From: Vibrio thalassae
Lineage (GTDB): Bacteria; Pseudomonadota; Gammaproteobacteria; Enterobacterales; Vibrionaceae
Direction: 5' to 3'
Assembly (NCBI RefSeq): GCF_900089835.1
Contig: NZ_OANU01000003.1
Location: forward strand, 1 to 64,000
Length of the DNA stretch: 64,000 nt
A model generated the notes under the pieces. It saw only the letters and a list, made by a program, of their open reading frames with translations, ran no database searches and had not been told where the DNA came from. The position numbers and the translations under genes were made by a program. Positions 29,097 to 38,056 of the stretch are shown piece after piece; within the stretch, counting starts at the first letter, position 1, and every line of letters begins with the position of its first letter.

Positions 29097-29777
29097 TGTC
29101 ATTTCAATGTCGTCTACCGTTGACTCTATCTCTTTCATCATTCGATTTACCCGCTCAGCAAGTTGCTGCTTGGCCCCATCGAGGTCTTTATCGAGAGTGA
29201 GTTTCATGATCTTTTCATGTTCGTCGAGATTGAATAACTCAGAAAAATTCTTTGGTGAATGGTTGAGCGAAATGCGTCGATAGCGCTTAACTTGTCTAAT
29301 AATATCAGTGAAAAACTCAAGCATATTCTTAGAAAAACAACCACTTAAAAGAGAAGTATAAAAGGCCTCTTGACGCTCCTCCCACTCTTGCCAATTGAAG
29401 TTTTCACCCTGGAACTTAAAGCGCGATAATTTGTGGAATTCGGTCAGTATTTCCAGTTCCCAACCTTCATTGCCTTCCTTGATCGATTTTTCTAGAAGAA
29501 CAGAAGAAACTACTTTAAGGCTTTCATGGAGGTCATAGAGTTCGACCTTAGAAATAGGCGCAACCCAGCATCCTTTTTGTGGTTCAAGCTTCACGTACTT
29601 GATCCACGAAAGCTGAATTAATGCCTCTCGGATAGGGGATGCTCCTACGTTATATTTTTCTTTAAGCTCAGCGACAACCAGTTTTTGGTTCGGTTTAAGC
29701 TCTCCGGAAAGTATATCCTGACAGATAAGCTTAGCTACTTTGTCTGTCAAAGTTGGGCTAGACACAATGCACCTCAT
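29094..29777 (-). CDS. GntR-family transcriptional regulator (FCD/FadR type)
   Basis: DNA-binding regulator of 227 residues from ATG 29777. The N-terminal winged helix-turn-helix (about 10-70; LICQDILSGELKPNQKLVV, then VGASPIREALIQL) is typical of GntR, and the rest is the helical FCD ligand-binding domain. The ligand is unknown; relatives respond to small carboxylates or sugars. It lies upstream of nothing obvious on its own strand and is separated from pykF by a terminator, so the target is not evident from context. A TTG nine codons upstream is an alternative start. Confidence 0.88.
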   Translation of the reverse strand: MRCIVSSPTLTDKVAKLICQDILSGELKPNQKLVVAELKEKYNVGASPIREALIQLSWIKYVKLEPQKGCWVAPISKVELYDLHESLKVVSSVLLEKSIKEGNEGWELEILTEFHKLSRFKFQGENFNWQEWEERQEAFYTSLLSGCFSKNMLEFFTDIIRQVKRYRRISLNHSPKNFSELFNLDEHEKIMKLTLDKDLDGAKQQLAERVNRMMKEIESTVDDIEMT

Positions 29778-29876
29778 TAACTCAATAGAATTACCTAAAA
29801 GCAACTCAGCGGTATGCTGTGTTGTAAAAATGCAAGGATAGTACAGTGTGTTGAAAAACTGGGCAAGATAATTACA

Positions 29877-29905
29877 AAAAAAAGAGGACCTAGGTCCTCT
29901 TTTTA
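29877..29905 (-). terminator. Terminator after pykF
   Basis: Palindromic stem aaaaagaggacc/ggtcctcttttt across 29879-29904, 27 bases past the pykF stop. Confidence 0.85.
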
Positions 29906-29931
29906 TAGATGTTCTGAATGTACTGTAAGAA

Positions 29932-31344
29932 TTATAGTACGTGAACAGACGCTGTGTTAGTTGTGCCTGAAGCGACTAGTGCACCAGAAACCATCACAAC
30001 GATATCGCCTTTCTTACCAAAACCAGACTCTAGAGCGTATTCTTTACCGTTTTTGTAGAATGCATCTGTGCTTGCAATAGAATCAACAAGAACTGGACGA
30101 ACACCCTTAGTAAGAACTAGCTGTGCAGCAGTCTTAGGGTTAGTCGTTAGTGCAACGATACTTGCAGTAGGGAAGTACTTACGTACAGAACGTGCAGATT
30201 TACCGCCTTCAGTCGCTACGATGATTAGCGGAGCAGCTAGTTTCTCTGCTGTGTCTACTGCGCCTTTACACACTGCTTCAGTAATGCGTAGGCGTGGGCT
30301 GTCTAGACGAGAACCTAGTTCAGCTTTTAGTGCACCGTCAGTACGGTTAGCGATTTGAGCCATGATAGTTACCGCTTCAACAGGGTACTTACCTTTCGCT
30401 GTCTCACCTGAAAGCATTACTGCATCAGTACCGTCCATGATTGCGTTTGCAACGTCACCCGCTTCAGCACGAGTTGGGCGTGGGTTGTTGATCATAGAAT
30501 CGAGCATTTGAGTTGCAGTGATAACTGTCTTACGAGCACGGTTACACTTCTCGATCATCATCTTCTGAGCGAAGATTACTTCTTCCGCTGGGATCTCAAC
30601 ACCTAGGTCGCCACGAGCAACCATGATACCGTCAGAAAGTTCTAGGATCTCGTCGAAGTTATCAACACCTTCTTGGTTCTCGATCTTAGAGATAATATGA
30701 ATATTCTCACCGCCATTTGCGTTTAGAACCTCACGGATTTCTTTAACGTCAGATGCTTTACGGATGAAAGATGCGGCAACGAAGTCAACACCTTGCTCAC
30801 AACCAAATTTAAGGTCGTTTTTGTCTTTTTCAGATAGAGCAGGAAGTTGAACTGAAACGCCTGGTAGGTTAACACCTTTGTTTTCGCCTAGAGCACCATT
30901 GTTAAGAACTTTACACTTAACTTCAGTATCAGTTGTTGAGATAACTTTCATTTCGATTAGGCCGTCATCTACTAGGATAGTGTTACCAGCAGAAAGGTCT
31001 TTTGCGAAACCAGCGTAAGTAACAGCAACAGTGTCTTTGTTACCAACAACAGAGATATCTGTTGTGAAAGTGAATTCTTGACCAGCTACTAGATCAACGT
31101 CGTTGCCGCCTTCTAGTTTGATAGTACGAATTTCTGGACCTTTAGTGTCTAGAAGAATAGCAAGTTGCTTGCCTGTGTTTGCCATTACTTCACGGAAGTT
31201 AGCAATACGAGTACCGTGTTCTTCGTAGTCACCGTGAGAGAAGTTAAGACGCATAACGTTCATGCCAGCGTTTACTAGCTCAGTTAGCTTCTCTACTGAT
31301 TCAGTTTTAGGGCCAATCGTACATACGATTTTGGTCTTTTTCAT
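29932..31344 (-). CDS. pykF: Pyruvate kinase I
   Basis: Glycolytic enzyme making pyruvate and ATP from phosphoenolpyruvate. The 470-residue product is a full-length type I enzyme: [16 protein letters not shown] at the start, MRLNFSHGD, the active-site segment [25 protein letters not shown] and [10 protein letters not shown] near the end. Type I enzymes are usually activated by fructose-1,6-bisphosphate. Strong codon bias suggests high expression. About 530 bases of non-coding sequence precede it. Confidence 0.96.
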   Translation of the reverse strand: MKKTKIVCTIGPKTESVEKLTELVNAGMNVMRLNFSHGDYEEHGTRIANFREVMANTGKQLAILLDTKGPEIRTIKLEGGNDVDLVAGQEFTFTTDISVVGNKDTVAVTYAGFAKDLSAGNTILVDDGLIEMKVISTTDTEVKCKVLNNGALGENKGVNLPGVSVQLPALSEKDKNDLKFGCEQGVDFVAASFIRKASDVKEIREVLNANGGENIHIISKIENQEGVDNFDEILELSDGIMVARGDLGVEIPAEEVIFAQKMMIEKCNRARKTVITATQMLDSMINNPRPTRAEAGDVANAIMDGTDAVMLSGETAKGKYPVEAVTIMAQIANRTDGALKAELGSRLDSPRLRITEAVCKGAVDTAEKLAAPLIIVATEGGKSARSVRKYFPTASIVALTTNPKTAAQLVLTKGVRPVLVDSIASTDAFYKNGKEYALESGFGKKGDIVVMVSGALVASGTTNTASVHVL

Positions 31345-31878
31345 GGAAGATACTCTCCGAGTAAATATTATTACAATTTGAAAGTTAGTATTAGTCGCTC
31401 TAGAAGGCTAGGGATGCCCATAAATAATTCACATGGGCTATCAAATGTCTTGCCTATCTTGCTTCTTCTAGAAATGAAAGTCTTTCAACAAGTTTAGTCA
31501 TTTTATAACCAACTGAGACGCTTTCTTGGTCAGTTTTTTTGAGCTAATCCACTATATTTCGATAAGATTACAAAAAAATAACCGCTAATTCTGTAATTTT
31601 GTTTCTTTTCAGACACGAATTCTACCACTGAATTGATCGGATTTCACTGTGCATAACTTGTTTTAGAGCAAGGTTTCGGCGCTTAGTATTTAATTTTTGG
31701 ATCAAAATAAATAATCCAGATGAATGGGCATCATTTGGTAACTTTTTTTCAAAATAGTCGTCCATACGGTACCAATGTTTCGTCCATTGAAGCCAATAAA
31801 CCCTGATGATATTGTGTGCTCTTTATGATGTTTTGTTGCTCAAAGACAACAAGCTGAAATCAGGTGGTGAAATAAACT
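31345..31878. other. Non-coding region between pykF and the HAD phosphatase gene
   Basis: About 534 bases between divergent genes, AT-rich with several T- and A-runs. It must hold the pykF promoter (minus strand) and that of the HAD gene. I saw no small gene, clear operator or RNA structure that stands out. Confidence 0.5.
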
Positions 31879-32544
31879 ATGGCATCCAACCGAATCAAAT
31901 GCGTGATTTTTGATTGCGATGGGACACTGATCGATAGTGAACGCTTGTGCTTGCAAGCGATTGTCGAGGTATTGCGCAATATCGGCGTCGAGGTGAATTA
32001 CGATGATGTCAAAGACAAGTTCCAAGGCGTGAAGTTGGAAGTGATCTTTGGGGCGCTGGTTGGCGATCATGCCAAGCTTGATAATGACGGTTTAACTCGG
32101 CTTATTCGTCACTATCGCTTGCGCTGCAAGGAGTTATTTACTGAACAATTAACCGTTATTGATGGCGTCTACGATGTATTGGATGAACTGAAGGCGAACA
32201 ATATTGCAGTATGTATTGCTTCAAATGCACCTCATGAGAAGATGGCATTTACATTGCCATTAACTCAATTAGACCGCTACTTCGAAGGAGCGGTTTTCAG
32301 TGCTTTGGATGCCAATGCCTGGAAGCCCGATCCAAAACTGCTGCATTACGTTATGGATAAAATGCAAGTCAGCCCAGATGAGTGCTTATTTATTGATGAC
32401 TCTCTTGTCGGTATTCAAGCGGGCGTTGATGCCAATGTCACTACTTTGTATTTTTCTCATGCGGAACCGCACAAAGAAACCTCAATCAACAGCTCATATT
32501 TGCATCATATTACGGAAATGCGCCAATTGCTGCGCTTTATTTGA
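31879..32544 (+). CDS. HAD-superfamily phosphatase, YieH-like
   Basis: A 221-residue haloacid-dehalogenase-type phosphatase. Motif I is FDCDGTLIDS (residues 10-19), motif II is the serine in CIASNAP, motif III the lysine in AWKPDPKLL, and motif IV FIDDSLVGIQAG. A helical cap lies between residues 20 and 90. The overall pattern resembles E. coli YieH, a phosphatase reported to act on 6-phosphogluconate. The substrate here is inferred only. It converges on the arsC-arsR fusion gene, with 18 bases between stops. Confidence 0.88.
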   Translation: MASNRIKCVIFDCDGTLIDSERLCLQAIVEVLRNIGVEVNYDDVKDKFQGVKLEVIFGALVGDHAKLDNDGLTRLIRHYRLRCKELFTEQLTVIDGVYDVLDELKANNIAVCIASNAPHEKMAFTLPLTQLDRYFEGAVFSALDANAWKPDPKLLHYVMDKMQVSPDECLFIDDSLVGIQAGVDANVTTLYFSHAEPHKETSINSSYLHHITEMRQLLRFI

Positions 32545-32562
32545 TGACTGGACAGTGAGCAA

Positions 32563-33312
32563 CTAGTTATGTTTATCTGGGCGGTTGGTAGATTGGTTAA
32601 GTAACTGATTAGCGGCCACTAAAGCACCTCTCATGCTAACAACTGAAGCATCTAGAATGTCGATCGCCCAGAGCGGCAGTTTGCCAGAAATAGAGTAGAA
32701 CGCCCACTGACCTTTTCTACGATCTGAAACGATCCCGCAATTTCTTAGTACAGCGAGTGCTCGAGAAGTTTTAGGTTGAGATTCTTGTAATGCATCGCAC
32801 AATTCCCCAACACTCAGCTCAACTTCAGTAAAGATCAACAATGTGATCATTAGACGAGTCTGATCGCCTAAACATTTGTGGAGAACGAGAGGATCAAAGT
32901 CTAAATCGTTAGTTGGTTGATGTACCGTGACAAACAAATTGATGCGCTTTTGTAGATCATATAAAGAGGCTTCGAAAGAGGAATCAGAGAGTGAAGTTGG
33001 CGCGGGAAGATCCCAATAGATACTCTCTTGAGTGTTTTCAAACACGCCGCATTCCCTCTGAGCTGAAGAACAGAGGGTAATAACGTAGTCAAAATACGTA
33101 TCTTTAAACTCATCGACTGATTTTGACCGCAACTCATCGGTTGGAAAATCTGCATTATCCAACGTTTCTATCGTTCTGACGTCAACCTGACTTGGACTAC
33201 TCCCAGCACTATAAGCCTGATAAAGCTCAGCATAATCGCGATTTACTATCGCTTCCGCCAATTGTGAACGTGCTGAATTGCCTCGACAGACAAAGAGAAT
33301 CTTTTTGGTCAT
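32563..33312 (-). CDS. Arsenate reductase (thioredoxin type) fused to ArsR-type repressor
   Basis: A 249-residue two-domain protein. Residues 1-125 are a low-molecular-weight-phosphatase fold with the P-loop C9-RGNSA-R15 and a Cys pair C81/C88 (CSSAQREC), the arrangement of thioredoxin-coupled ArsC enzymes that reduce arsenate to arsenite. The D-P loop reads WDLPAP. Residues about 141-215 are an ArsR-type winged helix (LGDQTRLMITLL, ESQPKTSRALAVL). Linked reductase and sensor-repressor suggest a protein that both detoxifies and regulates. A 6-base inverted repeat CCTTTC-N6-GAAAGG lies 76 bases upstream (33388-33405). It faces the ars operon across a decayed regulator. Confidence 0.85.
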   Translation of the reverse strand: MTKKILFVCRGNSARSQLAEAIVNRDYAELYQAYSAGSSPSQVDVRTIETLDNADFPTDELRSKSVDEFKDTYFDYVITLCSSAQRECGVFENTQESIYWDLPAPTSLSDSSFEASLYDLQKRINLFVTVHQPTNDLDFDPLVLHKCLGDQTRLMITLLIFTEVELSVGELCDALQESQPKTSRALAVLRNCGIVSDRRKGQWAFYSISGKLPLWAIDILDASVVSMRGALVAANQLLNQSTNRPDKHN

Positions 33313-33448
33313 GATTTCCTCAAGAGATTGAGCGTAACAGTATGGTTGCTGGCAGTATTATGGGAGTTATTGATAGTGAAAGAAAGACCTTTCATGACAG
33401 AAAGGCCTAACCTAGCGAAACATCAGGAGTGGTATATTTTGGGAGGAA

Positions 33449-33610
33449 TTAAGCGGCTGTGGCGAGCTTCCCATCAGCGATCGCTCTTAGTTGTTGCATC
33501 GTTTCTGCATAACTACCAGGTTTACCAGTCGATTCTTTGGTGCAGCCATTGACAGTGATTTGCAATGTGGCTTTCGATTCGAAAGTGACCAAGCGGTTAG
33601 CTGCCAGCAT
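33449..33610 (-). CDS. Unrecognised 53-residue frame or gene fragment
   Basis: Minus-strand ATG 33610 to taa 33449 encodes 53 residues, MLAANRLVTFESKATLQITV at the start and IADGKLATAA at the end. The composition looks protein-like, but the ATG has no ribosome binding site. It may be the tail of a lost gene, since the neighbouring rpiR-type gene is also decayed. I recognise no family. Confidence 0.3.
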   Translation of the reverse strand: MLAANRLVTFESKATLQITVNGCTKESTGKPGSYAETMQQLRAIADGKLATAA

Positions 33611-33702
33611 TGGACATTAGAGGTTTAGTGATTCAAGTGCACACTCGTCGCTGACAGGTGCAGAAAATCCAGTAGTTTTAGGGTTATAATGAAGGAAATA
33701 CT

Positions 33703-34572
33703 TTGAGAGCTGTGTTGAAAGTTGTGAACTCGAATCAGGTAATCCCCAATATACGCATGATGATGCCGTCGCTGACTAAGACGGAACAATCGATAGCTGA
33801 AAACTTTTTGCAGCCACATTTCTTGCAATAATCGACCTCAATAAATGAGGTTGCCGAACGGTTAAGTGTTTCTCCAGCGCTGATTGTCAAAGTATCGAAG
33901 AAATTGGGCTTTAGTGGATTTAAACAGCTGAAAGAGTCGCGTTATGAGCAGAGCGAAGCCCAATCTTATGCATCAAGTGAGCGTTTGTTGCCAGATGATA
34001 GTGTTGAAAAGATAGTGTCAAAGGTGCTGCAAAACTCCATTAATGCTCTGACTGAGATCCTCAATTTTGTGGATGTTGGAATGGTCGATGCCGCGGCGGA
34101 TGCGCTTCTAAAAGCACGTAATATTGAGCTTTTCGCAGTGGGTGGATCGAGCATTATTTGTGAAGATTTTCAGCATGAGCTGCTACGTATCGGTATTAAA
34201 TCGTCAGTCCCTAAAGATCGTCACTTAATGCTGATGTCAGCGAGCATTATGACAGACCAAGACGTTGTGTTGGTGGTCTCTCATTCTGGTCAGACGGTTG
34301 ATCTTATGGATGCGGTGCGTCAGGCAAAACAGTCCGGTGCAACGGTGATTTCTATTACCAACAACTATCATGCTGAACTGTCATCCTTGTCGGATATCCC
34401 ACTTTATGCGCCAGCGTCGCCCGAGCCTGTACTTGGCAAAAACGGCACTGCACGTTTGGTTAAATTGGCGATGATCGACAGTTTGTATGCCACCATGGCA
34501 AGCAAAATGCCATCTTTAGCGGAAGAGAGCTTGAGTAAAACCATCAGAGCTGTGGAAAGGCTTCATCGATAG
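33703..34572 (+). pseudogene. RpiR/MurR-type regulator with in-frame stop in the HTH domain
   Basis: From about 33703 the frame encodes a typical RpiR helix-turn-helix start (PSLTKTEQSIAENF), reaches taa at 33829-33831, and continues in the same frame with INEVAERLSVSPALIVKVSK and LGFSGFKQL, then a complete SIS sugar-phosphate-binding domain (FAVGGSSI, VSHSGQTVDLMDAV, ISITNNYHAELSSLSD). A single CAA to TAA change would explain the stop. A consensus -10 TATAAT lies at 33685-33690. Only the SIS part (from about 33904) could be made without readthrough. The start codon is uncertain. RpiR proteins regulate sugar and amino-sugar genes; no such genes are adjacent. Confidence 0.75.
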
Positions 34573-34606
34573 CCAACAGTTAAATATATATTTTATTACT
34601 CCATTT

Positions 34607-34642
34607 AAGCCCGTCGACTGTCAAAAGTAGGTGGGCTTTTTT
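34607..34642 (+). terminator. Weak terminator-like hairpin after the RpiR pseudogene
   Basis: Stem aagccc/gggctt with a 20-base loop and a T-run. The short stem makes it weak. Confidence 0.4.
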
Positions 34643-34695
34643 CTGCTTCTTAATCAATTCAAACATGAAGGTTTTATGACAGGTCAAAAAGATCC

Positions 34696-34726
34696 TTGAC
34701 TCTTAATATATAAAAATTAATATATA
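34696..34726 (+). promoter_or_regulatory. Promoter and AT-rich direct repeats of the ars operon
   Basis: TTGACT (34696-34701), 16-base spacer and TAATAT (34718-34723) form a good sigma-70 promoter. Two copies of TTAATATATA (34703-34712 and 34717-34726) fill the spacer and -10, 14 bases apart, a likely binding site for the adjacent ArsR protein. Confidence 0.55.
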
Positions 34727-34753
34727 CGCATATTCATATATAGGTGTTTAATT

Positions 34754-35077
34754 ATGCTTCCACATGAGTTTTTCAAATTGATGTCTGATGAAACACGTAT
34801 CCGAACCTTGTTGTGGGTATCTGCGAATGAATCGGTTTGTGTGAATAGTCTTGTTGAGGCACTGGGAGAGAGCCAACCCAAAGTCTCAAGACATTTGGCG
34901 ATGCTAAGGCAAGCAGGTGTACTCAAAGATACTCGTAAAGGACAGCATGTTTTTTACAGTTTGGCAGAAGGGCTGCCGGGCTGGTTATACAGAACCTTGA
35001 AAGGGCTTGAGCAATCGAACTGCTTGCAAAGCGCCTATCAACTAAACTTTAACGAACTTGTGCCACCTTCTAAGTAA
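34754..35077 (+). CDS. arsR: ArsR-family arsenic-responsive repressor (first)
   Basis: A 107-residue winged-helix repressor (LMSDETRIRTLL; recognition helix in ESQPKVSRHLAML; wing KGQHVFYSL). Only one cysteine, Cys29 in VCVNSL, lies in the region where E. coli ArsR has its metal-binding cysteines; another is near the C-terminus (Cys90 region). How it binds arsenite is therefore unclear. It is the first gene of arsR-gapdh-phosphatase-arsJ and very probably regulates them through the repeats just upstream. Confidence 0.85.
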   Translation: MLPHEFFKLMSDETRIRTLLWVSANESVCVNSLVEALGESQPKVSRHLAMLRQAGVLKDTRKGQHVFYSLAEGLPGWLYRTLKGLEQSNCLQSAYQLNFNELVPPSK

Positions 35078-35130
35078 GCATCAGGCGTTGGTTCACTACC
35101 AAATGTATTAAGTAATTAAGAGATTGAGTT

Positions 35131-36135
35131 ATGGCGATTAAAGTAGGTATTAACGGATTTGGTCGAATTGGTCGTTTGGCACTGCGTGCGGCTTTCGATT
35201 GGCAAGAATTAGAATTTGTATTGATCAACGATGTCACAGGCGATGCCACCACACTAGGTCACCTGCTTGAATTCGATTCAGTGCAAGGTACCTGGCATCA
35301 TGGTGTGACAGTCGAAGGTAATGAGCTTGTCATTGATGGTAAACGCATTAAAACCACGCAAGAGCGCGATATCGACGCGATCGATTGGTCTGACTGTGAC
35401 GTGGTGATTGAAGCAACGGGTGTGCACCGTAAAACTGAATTCTTGAATAAATACTTAAAACAAGGTGTTAAGCGTGTTGTAGTTTCTGCTCCAGTGAAAG
35501 AGGAAGGCATTGCTAATATCGTCGTCGGCGTTAACGACGACATTTTCGATGCTGAAGTACATCGCATTGTCACGGCAGCATCATGCACGACTAACTGTAT
35601 TGCGCCTGTGGTGAAAGTAATTCACGAAAAATTGGGTATTGAGCAGTCATCGTTTACTACGATTCATGATCTGACTAATACTCAAACTATCCTGGATGCA
35701 CCACACAAAGACCTACGTCGCGCTCGCGCTTGTGGTATGAGCCTGATTCCGACGACGACAGGCAGTGCAACCGCTATCGTTGAGATTTTCCCAGAGCTTA
35801 AGGGCAAGATTAATGGTCACGCTGTTCGTGTGCCGTTAGCGAATGCCTCTTTGACTGATATTATCTTTGACGTTAAACGTGACACTACGGCAGAAGAGGT
35901 CAACGCATTACTGAAAGAAGCATCAGAGGGTGAGCTGAAGGGAATTCTTGGCTTTGAAGAGCGACCATTAGTGTCCATCGATTATAAAGGTGATCAGCGT
36001 TCAACGATTGTCGATGCACAATCTACAATGGTGGTCGGCTCTCGCATGGTGAAAATCTATGCGTGGTATGACAATGAAATGGGCTATGCAACGCGCACGG
36101 CCGAATTGGTTCGTAAAGTCGGTCTAGCGGGGTAA
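35131..36135 (+). CDS. ArsJ-associated glyceraldehyde-3-phosphate dehydrogenase
   Basis: A 334-residue GAPDH with the NAD-binding NGFGRIGR start and active-site Cys152 in SCTTNC. In ars operons this paralogue uses arsenate in place of phosphate and makes 1-arseno-3-phosphoglycerate, which ArsJ then exports. Position in the cluster, between arsR and arsJ, supports that role rather than housekeeping glycolysis. Its stop overlaps the next ATG by one base. The ATG at 35131 follows aagagat, a moderate ribosome site. Confidence 0.9.
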   Translation: MAIKVGINGFGRIGRLALRAAFDWQELEFVLINDVTGDATTLGHLLEFDSVQGTWHHGVTVEGNELVIDGKRIKTTQERDIDAIDWSDCDVVIEATGVHRKTEFLNKYLKQGVKRVVVSAPVKEEGIANIVVGVNDDIFDAEVHRIVTAASCTTNCIAPVVKVIHEKLGIEQSSFTTIHDLTNTQTILDAPHKDLRRARACGMSLIPTTTGSATAIVEIFPELKGKINGHAVRVPLANASLTDIIFDVKRDTTAEEVNALLKEASEGELKGILGFEERPLVSIDYKGDQRSTIVDAQSTMVVGSRMVKIYAWYDNEMGYATRTAELVRKVGLAG

Positions 36136-36632
36136 TGATGATGCATCCAACATGGGAACTTAAAGTAGATAACGTAGCGCTTGTATTAACGCCTTGTCCA
36201 GGCACTAAAGATGTGTCTTTGGATGATTCATTAGCGCAACTTAAAGCTCAAGGTGTGACGGTGATTGTGACGGCTCTTGACAATCACGAGATGGAGGAAG
36301 CCGGAGTCGCAGAGCTTGGTGTAAAAGCAAGAGCGCTGGGAATCAAATGGTTTCAAACTGCGATTGAAGATGATCGTGCGCCAAGTGTTGAATTTGCTGC
36401 GGATTGGAAAGCAATTTCGCCAGAATTACATCAGGCGGTTGAGGCGGGTGAAAAGATTGCAATGCACTGTATGGGTGGTTCGGGACGTACTGGTCTTCTA
36501 GCGGCTAATTTGCTGCTAGAGAAAGGTTGGGATCTTGAGACGATTCGCCGTGAAGTGCAGGCACTACGTCCAGGTGCATTTACCAAACCGCCACAAATCG
36601 ACTATGTAGAGAAGTTGGCGGCGACGTTCTAA
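36135..36632 (+). CDS. Dual-specificity/tyrosine-phosphatase-like protein in the ars operon
   Basis: A 165-residue protein with the Cys-phosphatase signature H111-C112-MGGSG-R118-TG and an acidic loop IEDDRAP (Asp79 or Asp80 as possible general acid). It resembles the CDKN3-like branch of dual-specificity phosphatases. The start overlaps the GAPDH stop (taatg), so translation is coupled. The true substrate is unknown. Its fixed place between the arseno-phosphoglycerate-forming enzyme and its exporter suggests a part in that pathway, which is inference. Confidence 0.85.
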   Translation: MMMHPTWELKVDNVALVLTPCPGTKDVSLDDSLAQLKAQGVTVIVTALDNHEMEEAGVAELGVKARALGIKWFQTAIEDDRAPSVEFAADWKAISPELHQAVEAGEKIAMHCMGGSGRTGLLAANLLLEKGWDLETIRREVQALRPGAFTKPPQIDYVEKLAATF

Positions 36633-36816
36633 TTGTCTCTCATTTTACTTCTAGCCCAATTACGGTATCAATGAAAACAGGCGTCTCGTTTTCATTGATA
36701 CGCACGTTGGGTAGCGCCCTGCCTGAGCAGGGATGACGATGCTTTACTGAGTAACTCTGTTTGGCTGAGTTACTCGACTTTATACGAGTAATTAAACCTA
36801 CTCAGGCAGAAGAATT
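36633..36816. repeat. Highly structured intergenic region before arsJ
   Basis: Within 130 bases lie a perfect 14-bp inverted repeat GTATCAATGAAAAC/GTTTTCATTGATAC (36665-36678, 36688-36701), CCCTGC-CTGA-GCAGGG (36717-36732), GAGTAACTC/GAGTTACTC (36749-36757, 36767-36775) and TTACTCG/CGAGTAA (36770-36776, 36785-36791). The last two share bases and could switch. The middle part resembles dispersed REP-type repeats. No T-run follows. Confidence 0.6.
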
Positions 36817-38037
36817 ATGTTGTCTAACCTTAGCAAAAGCGTTCGCCAGTATATGCTGGTTACTTTTAACTACTGGAATTTCACTATTACTGATGGTGCA
36901 CTGCGCATGTTGGTGGTGCTGTATTTCCATGATCTAGGTTATAGCACCTTAGCTATTGCTTCTCTGTTTTTGTTCTATGAGTTCTTTGGTGTGGTCACTA
37001 ACTTAATTGGTGGCTGGCTTGGGGCTCGCTTGGGGCTCAATCGAACCATGAACATCGGCCTTGGGATGCAGATCTTCGCTTTGTTGATGTTGGCTGTGCC
37101 GAGTGTCTGGCTAACCATCCCTTGGGTGATGGCTGCACAAGCGCTATCTGGAATCGCCAAAGATCTGAATAAAATGAGTGCGAAGAGCGCCATTAAGACG
37201 CTAGTGCCTGACGAGCAGCAAGGAGCACTCTACAAGTGGGTAGCGATTCTCACAGGTTCTAAAAATGCACTGAAAGGGGCCGGCTTCTTTATCGGTGGTC
37301 TACTGCTCTCGGTGCTCGGTTTCCAATATGCCGTTGCTGCCATGGCAGCTGTGCTTAGTTTGGTGTTTATAGGCAGTGTACTTAGCCTAGAAAGTGATAT
37401 TGGTAAAGCGAAAGCGAAGCCTAAGTTTAAGCAGATTTTCTCTAAATCGGAGAGCATCAATATTCTGTCAGCGGCACGCATGTTCCTATTTGGCGCTCGC
37501 GATGTGTGGTTTGTTGTGGCATTGCCTATTTACCTTGGTTCGGTGTTCGGTTGGGACCATACATTAGTCGGTGGGTTTCTGGCTACGTGGGTAATTGCCT
37601 ATGGCTTTGTTCAAGGCATTGCCCCAAAAATCACGGGCAAAGCCCAAGGAAAGGTGCCCGATGGCAGCGCAGCAATGTGGTGGGCATTAGCACTTGCGGC
37701 CGTGACTGGCATAATCGCTTATTGTGTTCAAATGCAGTGGCACCCAAAGGCTGTGATTGTAGTTGGATTATTGATTTTCGGTGCTATCTTTGCAGTAAAC
37801 TCCTCGCTCCATAGCTATCTGATCGTCAGCTATGCCAAAGGTGATGGGGTTTCCATGGATGTAGGCTTTTACTACATGGCTAATGCGATGGGACGTTTAA
37901 TTGGCACTGTGTTGTCTGGTTGGGTATTTCAAGTTGCAGGTCTGGCCGCGTGTATGTGGGTTTCTTTTGCCTTCCTTGTGCTCACAACTATTATTTCTAT
38001 CCGTCTGCCTGGTGCACCGAAAGCGATCGCTCAGTAA
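36817..38037 (+). CDS. arsJ: Organoarsenical efflux MFS transporter ArsJ
   Basis: A 406-residue major-facilitator membrane protein with about 11-12 hydrophobic segments. It starts with the ArsJ-type sequence (YMLVTFNYWNFTITDGALRML) and has GGWLGARLGL as the loop 2-3 motif. ArsJ proteins export 1-arseno-3-phosphoglycerate, which falls apart outside the cell and releases arsenate. The partner GAPDH is two genes upstream. The ATG follows caggcagaag. A hairpin that is both terminator and operator-like follows. Confidence 0.92.
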   Translation: MLSNLSKSVRQYMLVTFNYWNFTITDGALRMLVVLYFHDLGYSTLAIASLFLFYEFFGVVTNLIGGWLGARLGLNRTMNIGLGMQIFALLMLAVPSVWLTIPWVMAAQALSGIAKDLNKMSAKSAIKTLVPDEQQGALYKWVAILTGSKNALKGAGFFIGGLLLSVLGFQYAVAAMAAVLSLVFIGSVLSLESDIGKAKAKPKFKQIFSKSESINILSAARMFLFGARDVWFVVALPIYLGSVFGWDHTLVGGFLATWVIAYGFVQGIAPKITGKAQGKVPDGSAAMWWALALAAVTGIIAYCVQMQWHPKAVIVVGLLIFGAIFAVNSSLHSYLIVSYAKGDGVSMDVGFYYMANAMGRLIGTVLSGWVFQVAGLAACMWVSFAFLVLTTIISIRLPGAPKAIAQ

Positions 38038-38056
38038 GCCATAATATATCCATTTC

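Noticed and set aside
35131..36135. GAPDH near pykF as a glycolytic cluster
   Set aside because: The gene is embedded between arsR and arsJ and coupled to the phosphatase, so the arsenic role is better supported than central glycolysis.
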